Assembly (NCBI GenBank): GCA_937980205.1
Contig: CALJKW010000053.1
Span: forward strand, 39,959-103,958
Length of the DNA stretch: 64,000 nt
Reading direction: 5' to 3'
From: an uncultured Myxococcales bacterium
Lineage (GTDB): Bacteria; Myxococcota; Myxococcia; Myxococcales; Myxococcaceae
Shown here one piece after another: positions 54,254 through 62,375 of the stretch (its first letter is position 1; the number at the start of each line of letters is the position of its first letter). A program made the position numbers and the translations under genes. The notes beneath the pieces were generated by a model. That model ran no database searches. It had not been told where the DNA came from and worked only from the letters and a program-made list of their open reading frames with translations.

Positions 54254-56057
54254 CGAACCTCCCAGCGGCGGGCGCCGATGCGCACGGTACACTGCAGGTC
54301 CGCGTCGTATTTCTCCACCGCGGTGAACAGCCGCGTGCCCTCGATCGGCGTGACGGGCAGGTACCCGTCCTGCGTGGCGTCCACGCGCGGGAGCTGCCCG
54401 CCGACCTCGGGCGTCCACGGGTCGAGCGTGTCGTAGCGCACGGTGAACGGCGCCTTCGCTTCCGCGTCGGGGCGGCGCACCACGAACTCGACCTCGTAGA
54501 GCCGTGTGCCCACCGGCCGTGCGTCGTACCGCGCCTTCCACCCCAGCAGCTTCGGCGCGGGGCCGAACACCTTCGGCGCGTCGCGCAGCGCTTCGGCCAG
54601 CGCGGCAGAGAGCTTCGCGTCGACCGGGCCGGCTCGCAGCGCCGCGCGGATGTCGTTCACCGGCCGCGTGCCCAGCACCTCGCGCAAGAGCTCGCGCGCG
54701 CCGGGCTGCTGCATCAGCCGCGTCACGCCGCGGTAGGCGAAGGCGGTGCCGAGACAGTCGCCCAGCGTCTCCTGCGTCTCGCCCCAGCGCTCGAGCGCGC
54801 GCACGTCGAGCGGCACGAGGTGCGTGGCCGCGTCGGCGCGCCCCTCGAGCAGCGCGCGGAAGGCGGGCTCTTCACGGGCCACCCACCACGCCGAGTACCC
54901 GTCGAGCAGCCAGTGCCGCGCTTCGCGGTGGTTCCGCGCGCGCGCGTACCAGGTGAGCACCTCGTGCACGGCGAACACGCGGAAGTCAGCGGTCTGGAAG
55001 CCGAGCCTGCCGAGCGGCGCCTTGAGCACGACCCCGTCGGCGTCGGGCAGGTCGGCGCGCTGGTACGCGTCGACGTCGAGCGACGCGTCGGGCAGGACGA
55101 AGACGGCCGGCAGCGCGGAGAGCCCCAGCCAGCTGCCCAGCTCTTCCAGGTCGCCCGCGAGCGAGCTTCCCAGCTCGCGCGCATCGGCCTCGCTCAGCTG
55201 CGAAGCGCGCGCGATGCCGACGACGAGGCCCAGCGCGCTCGCCTTCGCGCGCACCGCCTCGAGCAGGTCGAACGCGGGCTTCGGCTTCCGCGCGTCGAGG
55301 GTGGCGACCAGCGAGAGCGGCAGCGTGGCCGCGACGATGACCGCGACCTTCTCGCGGCGCGACATGCGGTGGGCGAGCGCGGCGACCCACGCTCCCTCGC
55401 GCGCGAGGGCCAGCACCGCCGCGCAGCCGACGAACGCCGCGATGAGGGCTGCGGTGAGGGCGAGCTGGTCCCACGGCGTGGGCTCGCGCTCGACCACCAT
55501 CGACGGCGCGACGAGGCCGAGCGGAGCGAGGCTCAGCACGGGCTCTTGCGAGTAGCGGTCGATGGCCCAGACGATGCCGACCACCACGCCCCAGCCGACG
55601 TAGCGGTACCGGCCGAGCAGGCCGAGCGTGAACGCGAGCGCGTAGAAGCACAGCGCGAAGGTGAACGTGCGCGCGGCGATGTTGAGCAACAGCTCGAGCG
55701 TGACGGAGGTGTGCGCGCTGGCCCGCGCCGCGAGGCCCACGAGCTGAGAGGCCAGCGGGATGCAGACCCAGGTGGCGCCGAGCAGCCACTTCGTTCCGAG
55801 CACGCGCGCGGGCGTGAGCGGCAGGGCCTCGAGGAACAGCTGCGTCTTGCCGGTGTACTCGCGGACGACGAGCCGGTTCGCGACGGCGAGGCACAACAGC
55901 GGCAGCGCGAACGGCAGCAGGCGCTGAAACGGCAGGAAGGGGCTGCCGACGTCGAGCTCGCGCCACGCACGGAAGCCGGTGAACGCCCAGACGAGGCCCC
56001 ACAGCGCGAGCACGACCCAGCGGTGCTCACGCCACTCCTTGCAGAGGAGCGCGCGGA

Positions 56058-56061
<4 letters not shown>
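54250..56061 (-). CDS. ABC-2 type permease fused to a degenerate peptidase-like domain
   Basis: 603 residues from ATG 56061, overlapping the ATPase stop (ATGA). It has the same plan as its downstream neighbour: permease helices over about 1-290 (MIRALLCKEWREHRWVVLAL, LFLEALPLTPARVLGTKWLL), then an extracytoplasmic domain of about 300 residues. At the position equivalent to HETTH it reads HEVLT (His366, Glu367, Thr370). The later acidic ligand is Asp in LLDGYSAWW, so two zinc-site residues are changed and catalysis is doubtful. The two permeases probably form a heterodimer with one active and one inactive outer domain (inferred). Confidence 0.9.
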
Positions 56062-56893
<832 letters not shown>

Positions 56894-56897
<4 letters not shown>

Positions 56898-56989
56898 GGC
56901 GTGACGGACGACGTCGAGGCGTCGGGCGTCGAAGTTGCGGGAGTCAACGCGCAGGCGAAGGCGAATGCGAAGGCGAGCAGTCGGCGCAT
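56894..56989 (-). CDS. 31-residue signal-peptide-like micro-ORF between two ABC ATPase genes
   Basis: ATG 56989 opens 31 codons ending at TGA 56896-56894, which lies inside the GTGA that starts the next ATPase. The peptide starts MRRLLAFAFAFACALTPATS and ends TPDASTSSVTP. It has a basic start, a hydrophobic core with one Cys at 13, and a small-residue-rich tail, as in a signal peptide or tiny lipoprotein; the box (AFAC) is not canonical. It begins nine bases after the YadG-like gene. The exact overlap supports translation. It may be a coupling leader, a secreted peptide or a subunit. Confidence 0.5.
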
Positions 56990-56998
56990 GACGACGGC

Positions 56999-57907
56999 TT
57001 ACCTGATTTCGTTGCCGCGCAAGACGCGCAGCAGCACCTCTTCGAGCGACGAGCTGTGCACCGCGACGTCGACGATGGGCAGACCGGCCGCGTAGAGCTG
57101 GCGGAGCACCTCGGTGGCGGGCGGTGCTCCGTTCGCCTCGATGTGCGTGAGGCTCAGCCCGTCGGCGGCGAGCTGGCCGGCGGGGACGGTGTCGACCTTC
57201 GTGGCGAACTTCACCTCGAGGCGGCGCTCGCCGAGGCGGCGCATGAGGGCGTGCTTCTCTTCGACGAGGCTCAGGCGGCCCTTGTCGATGATGCCGACGC
57301 GGTCGGCGAGCTCTTCGGCCTCTTCGAGGTAGTGCGTGGTGAGCACGACGGTGGTGCCCTCGGCGCGCAGCTTGCGGACGTACGTCCACAGGTCGCGGCG
57401 CAGCTCGATGTCGACGCCCGCGGTCGGCTCGTCGAGGAAGACGAGGCGCGGACGGTGCACGAGCGCCTTCGCGATGAGCAGGCGCCGCTTCATTCCTCCG
57501 GAGAGCGCGCGCGTCGCGGCCTCGGCCTTGTCCTGGAGCTTCAGCGCCTCGAGCAGCTCGTCGATGCGGGCGGGGTCGGCGGCCTTCCCGTAGAAGCCGA
57601 GCTGAATCTCGAGCGACTCGCGCACGGTGAAGAACGGGTCGAAGTTGATCTCCTGCGGGACGAGCCCGACGTCGTAGCGGGGCCGCACCGGGTCCAGGTC
57701 GACGTCGACGCCGAAGAGCTTCACCGTGCCGGACGTCTTCTTCACCAGCCCGCAGACGCAGCCGATGAGCGTCGTCTTGCCGGCGCCGTTCGGGCCGAGC
57801 AGCGCGAAGATTTCACCCGCTTCGATGGTGAGGTTGGCGTCGGCGAGCGCGGTGAGGTCGCCGCGGTACCGCTTCGTGAGGCCTTGGACTTCGAGGACTG
57901 CGGGCAC
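56999..57907 (-). CDS. ABC transporter ATP-binding protein, YadG-like
   Basis: 302 residues from GTG 57907. Walker A GPNGAGKTT, Q-loop and flank LVPQEINFDPFFTV, signature LSGGMKRRLLIAKAL, Walker B LVFLDEPTAGVDIELRR and switch region TTHYLEEAEELADR. These stretches follow E. coli YadG closely. YadG normally pairs with the permease YadH. No YadH-type gene lies beside it, but one occurs at 38600..39358. Here it heads the permease-peptidase operon, which already has its own ATPase, so it may serve both. The promoter should lie before 57907. Confidence 0.95.
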   Translation of the reverse strand: MPAVLEVQGLTKRYRGDLTALADANLTIEAGEIFALLGPNGAGKTTLIGCVCGLVKKTSGTVKLFGVDVDLDPVRPRYDVGLVPQEINFDPFFTVRESLEIQLGFYGKAADPARIDELLEALKLQDKAEAATRALSGGMKRRLLIAKALVHRPRLVFLDEPTAGVDIELRRDLWTYVRKLRAEGTTVVLTTHYLEEAEELADRVGIIDKGRLSLVEEKHALMRRLGERRLEVKFATKVDTVPAGQLAADGLSLTHIEANGAPPATEVLRQLYAAGLPIVDVAVHSSSLEEVLLRVLRGNEIR

Positions 57908-57931
57908 GCGAGCTGTTGGCTTAGCTCAACT

Positions 57932-59236
57932 TCAGGGGCACGCGCGGACCCGAATGACCTCGAGCGTGCCGTTGCCGGTGCGCTGGACCCAGGCGACGTC
58001 TCCGTTCTTCAGGCTCTGCCAATCGGAGCCGTCGTCGCCGAGCGCGTGCGGAATCGTCTCGATGGGCCCGGCCGGAAGGCGCTGCAGCTTCGCGCTCTGC
58101 CCGGTCGTCCACCCGGCGAGCAGCTGCCCGTCGAAGCGCGCGAGGTGCGGCCGCCGGTCGTCGCCGGCGTCGGCGGTGAGCCACGCGCGCGCGAGCACCT
58201 GGCCGGTGTTGCCGAGGTGCACGAGCGCGACGTCCCAGTCCTGCCGGCCCTCGCGCGAGGCGTAGGTGAGCATGAAGCCGGCGTCGGCGTCGGAGGTGAG
58301 GCCGCCGAGCTCTCCGCCGTAGCCGCCGACGCAGTTGCCGCTCGGCTCGTCGGAGATGAGCGTCTGGCGGTGGTTGAACATGATCGCCTTCTGCGGGTAG
58401 CAGTCGGACTGGCACATCGCGCCGAGGCTCATGCCGTTGTGGTGCAGGCGCTGGTCTCCGCTGTGGCTGCAGCCCCAGTCCCAGACGTTCTGCCAGCCGG
58501 CGTCGGGCGTGATGAGCTTCAGCGTGTCTCCCTGGTGGCCGATGTTGTCCGGCCAGCGGCGGTGCAGCGCGGCGTACGCGGCGTAGCCGGTCGGCGTCTT
58601 CACCAGGCGGCCCGTGCGCGCGAACTCTCCGAACCACTCGGTGCCGATGACGGTGTGGTCTCCGCCGGTGAGGAGCGTCTGCTCTTCCTTGATGGCTCCA
58701 GCGAGCGACACGCGGACGAAGACGAGCTTGTCGGGCGCGCGGGAGACGAGCAGGCCGAGCTCGTCGGGGCCGGCGGCGAGGCCGAGCACCATGTCTCCGG
58801 GGACGGAGAAGCCCGTCGCGGTCAGCGCGTCGTTCGCGTCGAGGACGCGGAGCTGGATGGCGCCGCTCGACGAGAACGCGAGCGCCGCGCCGCTGGGAAG
58901 CTCGGTGAAGTGCGCCGGCGTTCCGAAGTCCGCGGTCGCGGCGAGCGCGGTGCGGCGGATGGAGGTGGCGAGCGGGCCGCCGCGCGTGCACGCCGGAGTC
59001 GTCGCCGCACCGCCGCCGGCTCCGGAGGTTGAGGTGCCTCCACCGGTAGACGAGGTGATGGTGCCGCCGCCGGTTCCACCGCCGGTGCCGGTCGTCGTCG
59101 TCGGGGAGCCGCCTCCGCCGGTGCTCGCGGTGTTGACGTTCTGTGGACCGGGTTGGAGCGCCGCCTCGCCGGTGCAGGCGGCCACTTGCGCAAGAAGCGC
59201 AAGCGCAACAGCGCGAGTCGTCGTGGGCGAGGGCAC
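57932..59236 (-). CDS. Surface lipoprotein with Thr/Gly-rich linker and probable propeller domain
   Basis: 434 residues from GTG 59236. Lipobox VAAC (LALLAQVAACTGE). A low-complexity linker (about 30-80) is built from Thr, Gly and Ser (TGTGGGTGGGTITSSTGGGT). The remaining 350 residues are beta-rich, with repeat spacing of about 45-50 residues (LVSRAPDKLVFVRVSLAGAI, LLAGWTTGQSAKLQRL) and several Cys residues (WGCSHS, CQSDCYPQ, NCVGGYGG). It resembles other myxobacterial lipoproteins with propellers, without a defined family. It lies just upstream of the ABC operon on the same strand, and a shared transcript is possible. Confidence 0.85.
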   Translation of the reverse strand: MPSPTTTRAVALALLAQVAACTGEAALQPGPQNVNTASTGGGGSPTTTTGTGGGTGGGTITSSTGGGTSTSGAGGGAATTPACTRGGPLATSIRRTALAATADFGTPAHFTELPSGAALAFSSSGAIQLRVLDANDALTATGFSVPGDMVLGLAAGPDELGLLVSRAPDKLVFVRVSLAGAIKEEQTLLTGGDHTVIGTEWFGEFARTGRLVKTPTGYAAYAALHRRWPDNIGHQGDTLKLITPDAGWQNVWDWGCSHSGDQRLHHNGMSLGAMCQSDCYPQKAIMFNHRQTLISDEPSGNCVGGYGGELGGLTSDADAGFMLTYASREGRQDWDVALVHLGNTGQVLARAWLTADAGDDRRPHLARFDGQLLAGWTTGQSAKLQRLPAGPIETIPHALGDDGSDWQSLKNGDVAWVQRTGNGTLEVIRVRACP

Positions 59237-59274
59237 GGCAGCGCTCGGTGGAGCAATTGCGATACCGCGCGCCG

Positions 59275-59886
59275 CTAGTTCACTTCGACTCGCAGCAGCC
59301 CGCGCTTCTTGCCCGACGACGCGTCGACGGTGTCCATCGCCTCGAACAGCTTCGCGACCGGCACCACCCACGGCCCGTAGCTCTCGTTCACGTCGAGGAT
59401 GAAGACGTCGTCGTCACCGACGAGGCCTCCGATGGGGCTGTGGTGTCCCCCGCCGGTTCCGAAGATGGGCCCGCGGTGGAAGTTGATGACGTACCGCCGA
59501 TTCGGGTCGGCCACGTGGGAGAGCTCTTCGCGGAACTGGTCCATGGTGAGGTCGCGCAGCACCGTCACCGTCCAGCCGGGCCGCTCGGTCGCCTTCGCGA
59601 GCTCGTCGAGGGTGAGGCCGCCGAAGCAGAAGCCGGCGGGACACGGCGACTCGAAGGTGCCCGCGTCGAGCGAGCTCCACACGTTGGCGAGCGACGTGGG
59701 CCCACAGGCGCTCGGGTTCGTCTGCGACTGCAGCGGGCTGCGGTACGGCGACACGGTCCACCCGCGCGCGAGTAAATCCGAATCGCGTCGGGCTACGGAC
59801 CAGTCTGGCGCCTTCGACGGCTTGAGCGCGACGTAGGCGACGGCTCCCCCGAGCAGCAGCACCACTGCGAGCGCGATCCGCTTCAT
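59275..59886 (-). CDS. Membrane-anchored phytochelatin synthase-like cysteine protease
   Basis: 203 residues from ATG 59886. An N-terminal anchor (about 3-20, RIALAVVLLLGGAVAYVAL) places the enzyme outside the inner membrane. The catalytic triad of phytochelatin synthases is present in order: Cys61 in NPSACGPTSLAN, His148 in GTGGGHHSPIGG and Asp165 in FILDVNESYG. The protein has the N-terminal catalytic domain only, as in cyanobacterial relatives, which mainly split glutathione to gamma-glutamylcysteine. Two extra Cys residues (CPAGFC, 82 and 87) could be redox-active. A role in glutathione or thiol-peptide turnover in the periplasm is inferred. Confidence 0.88.
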   Translation of the reverse strand: MKRIALAVVLLLGGAVAYVALKPSKAPDWSVARRDSDLLARGWTVSPYRSPLQSQTNPSACGPTSLANVWSSLDAGTFESPCPAGFCFGGLTLDELAKATERPGWTVTVLRDLTMDQFREELSHVADPNRRYVINFHRGPIFGTGGGHHSPIGGLVGDDDVFILDVNESYGPWVVPVAKLFEAMDTVDASSGKKRGLLRVEVN

Positions 59887-60001
59887 GTCACCGGCGTGTA
59901 CGCACCCTTGCACTCGAAGCGCAATCGACATGCCGACGGAAACTCGCCCGAGATGACCGCGATGATCCGACACGCAGTCACACCTTCCCTCGGGTGCCCT
60001 C

Positions 60002-60742
60002 ATGGCTCTGCTCCGATACGGTTCACGCGGCTCTCAGGTCGAACGTCTTCAGCAACAACTCGAAGCAGCCGGGTTCGAGCTGGGAGACGTCGACGGCATC
60101 TTCGGCCGTCGCACGCAGGCCGCCGTTCAGGCCTTCCAGCGGCAGCAGGGCATCACGGTCGACGGCATCGTCGGCTCGCAGACGCAGGGGCGGCTGCAGG
60201 GTCGCGCGGACGGCTTCGACGACGACGGGCGCACGAACCCGGGCCAGGTGATGACGCCCGCCGAGCTGCGGCGCCTCAACAACACGCGCGTCGACCACCA
60301 GATGCCGGACCGCGGCCCGGGGTGGATGGGCTACTACTCGGCGAGCAGGCGCTGGGGCACCGAGCGCACCATCGAGACGCTGAAGACGGTCGCGGCGCGC
60401 TACCACGCGGCGACGGGCCAGACGCTGCGCATCGGCGACATCAGCCTGCGCGGCGGCGGAGACATCTCCGGCCACGCGAGCCACGAGACCGGCCGCAACG
60501 TCGACATCGACATGGCGTTCTCCGACGGCCGCACCGACATCGAGCGCAACCGCAACAGCGTGAACGCGACGTGGCGCAGCCCCCACTACGACCGCGCGGC
60601 GACCCGGCGCCTGATTCAGGAGATCAAGCGCGCGAACCCGAACATCCAGATTCTGTTCAACGACCCGGTGCTGGTGCGGGAAGGCCTCGTTCGCGCCTAC
60701 CCGAACCACGACAACCACCTGCACCTGCAGAACATGAACTGA
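60002..60742 (+). CDS. MepA-type murein endopeptidase with N-terminal peptidoglycan-binding domain
   Basis: 246 residues from ATG 60002. A PG_binding_1 domain (about 6-65; GSRGSQVERLQQQLEAAGF, DGIFGRRTQAAVQAFQ, VDGIVG) is followed by a penicillin-insensitive murein endopeptidase (M74) domain. The metal-site motifs are HASHETGRNVDIDM and NHDNHLHL, with GDISLRGGG before them. The enzyme should cut D-Ala-meso-DAP crosslinks. No signal peptide is visible at the N-terminus, which is unusual for MepA. It starts 115 bases from the divergent phytochelatin synthase-like gene. Confidence 0.92.
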   Translation: MALLRYGSRGSQVERLQQQLEAAGFELGDVDGIFGRRTQAAVQAFQRQQGITVDGIVGSQTQGRLQGRADGFDDDGRTNPGQVMTPAELRRLNNTRVDHQMPDRGPGWMGYYSASRRWGTERTIETLKTVAARYHAATGQTLRIGDISLRGGGDISGHASHETGRNVDIDMAFSDGRTDIERNRNSVNATWRSPHYDRAATRRLIQEIKRANPNIQILFNDPVLVREGLVRAYPNHDNHLHLQNMN

Positions 60743-60821
60743 AGCGGTAACCGTCATCGCTTTGTCATCGCCGTCGTCGCGGGCCCTTGCTCGCGGCGCG
60801 CGGCGTGGTTGTTCTCCTTCC

Positions 60822-61736
60822 ATGACTCCTCAGCAGCCCGCCGACGAAGTGCTCGTGCTCGAGCTTCACCAGCTCTTGAGCGAGATCGACGTGCTGCGCT
60901 GGCGCGACGACGCCGCCGGGCGCCTGCGCGCGCGACTGGTCGAGCTGCAGCAGCGGCTGCGCCAGCGCGAGCGGCTGGCCGCCCTCGCGGGCGAGCTGGA
61001 GACGCAGCTGCCCGGTCCCGAGGCGGCCCCGGACGCGCGGTCGCGCTGGCTTCAGTTCAAGAAGGCGCTGCAGCCGGCCTACGAGGCCATCGCGACGACG
61101 CTGCGCGCCGAGAAGATTCACGTGCCGTCGCTGCGCCCGACGAACTGGGCGCGCAGCATCTTCCACGTGGCGGGCGCCGCAGTCTCGGTGCTGCTCATCG
61201 AGGTGCTGCCGCCGCTCGGGCTCACGCTCGCCGCGCTGCTCTACGCGGGGACGTTCTGGTTCCTCGAGCTCGGCCGCCGCCGCAGCGACAAGATGAACGC
61301 GGCGCTGCTGAAGTTCTTCCGCCACGTCGTGCACTCGCACGAGGCGGTGCGCGTCAACTCGTCGACCTGGTACGCGACGGCGCTCGTGCTGTTGACGCTC
61401 ACGCGCTCGCAGGTGCTGTGCCTGGTGGCGGTGGCGATCCTCGGCGTCGGAGATCCGCTCGCCGGGCTCATCGGCCGCCGCTTCGGTCGCATCAAGCTCG
61501 TTCACGGCCGCTCGCTCGAGGGCACCGTCGCATTTTTCCTCGGCGGAGGCCTCGTCGCGTTCTCGCTGCTGCGCGTGCTTCACCCCGAGCTCGCGCTGCT
61601 GCCCGCGCTCGCCGTCGTCGCGGTGGCGTCGCTCTGCGGTGCGCTCGCCGAGCTGTTCAGCCTGCGCATCGACGACAACCTGTCGGTGCCGCTCGCGGCC
61701 GCGGCGGGTGGCGCGCTCGTGCTCGCCGTGCTCTGA
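60822..61736 (+). CDS. Dolichol kinase/phosphatidate cytidylyltransferase-like membrane protein
   Basis: 304 residues from ATG 60822. The N-terminal 90 residues are charged and helical, probably a coiled coil (LLSEIDVLRWRDDAAGRLRA, LVELQQRLRQRERLAALAGE). Six or so helices follow (about 110-300), with the conserved loop GDPLAGLIGRRFGRIKLVHG and SLEGTVAFFL, and later RIDDNLSVPL. This is the CTP-binding signature of the dolichol kinase/DGK1/VTE5 superfamily. It should phosphorylate a lipid alcohol or diacylglycerol using CTP. The substrate is unknown. The coiled-coil extension is not part of the usual family. Confidence 0.88.
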   Translation: MTPQQPADEVLVLELHQLLSEIDVLRWRDDAAGRLRARLVELQQRLRQRERLAALAGELETQLPGPEAAPDARSRWLQFKKALQPAYEAIATTLRAEKIHVPSLRPTNWARSIFHVAGAAVSVLLIEVLPPLGLTLAALLYAGTFWFLELGRRRSDKMNAALLKFFRHVVHSHEAVRVNSSTWYATALVLLTLTRSQVLCLVAVAILGVGDPLAGLIGRRFGRIKLVHGRSLEGTVAFFLGGGLVAFSLLRVLHPELALLPALAVVAVASLCGALAELFSLRIDDNLSVPLAAAAGGALVLAVL

Positions 61737-61745
61737 ACCCAGGGC

Positions 61746-62333
61746 ATGGCGAAGCAGAAGCCGTTCAACAACCCGTTCGGGGCGCTGAAGGTCCGCAAAG
61801 AGGAACCGCCCGCCCCGGCGAAGCCTGCACCGGCGCCGCCGCGCGCGAAGCAGCAGAAGGTCTCGGTCGCCGACGAGTCGGCCGAGTTCCTCGCCGCGAT
61901 GGGCGCGTTCGACCCCGTGAAGCCGGTGCGGGAAGAGGAGCCTGCCCCGGCGCCGGCGGTGGAGCAGGCCGACGACGACGCCGAGTCTCTGCTCGAGCTC
62001 GCCGAGATGGTCGTCGGCGACGCAGAGCTCGAGGTGGAGCAGAGCGGCGAGCGGGTCGTCGGGGCTCCGAAGGGCCTCGACCGCAAGCTGCTCGGCCGGC
62101 TGCCGCCGAAGTCGAAGCTCGAGGTTCAGGCGCTCAAGCCCGACGCCGCGCGCGGAGCGATGGAGCGCTTCGTCATCGACGCCCAGCTGCGCGGCGTGCG
62201 GTGCGTGCGGCTGGTGACCGGAGCTGCGTTCCGCTCGATGGCGGTCGAGGCGCTGTCGCGCGGGAAGCTGGCGCGCAAGGTGCTCGCGTTCTCCGGCGAC
62301 GCGGATGCGCTCGACGTGCTGCTGCGCCGCTGA
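61746..62333 (+). CDS. Degenerate Smr-like domain protein
   Basis: 195 residues from ATG 61746. The first 80 residues are Pro/Ala/Glu/Lys-rich and probably disordered. The C-terminal part (about 110-195) resembles an Smr domain: LEVQALKPDAARGAMERFVI, AQLRGVRCVRLVTGAAFRSM and a final VLAFSGDADALDVLL. The usual LDLHG is LEVQA and the TGxG loop is TGAA, so nuclease activity is doubtful. It sits nine bases after the CTP-transferase-like gene and 42 bases before ettA. Confidence 0.75.
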   Translation: MAKQKPFNNPFGALKVRKEEPPAPAKPAPAPPRAKQQKVSVADESAEFLAAMGAFDPVKPVREEEPAPAPAVEQADDDAESLLELAEMVVGDAELEVEQSGERVVGAPKGLDRKLLGRLPPKSKLEVQALKPDAARGAMERFVIDAQLRGVRCVRLVTGAAFRSMAVEALSRGKLARKVLAFSGDADALDVLLRR

Positions 62334-62375
62334 TCCTCATCGACAGCATTGGGCGCCTCGGCTACTCACCCGCGC

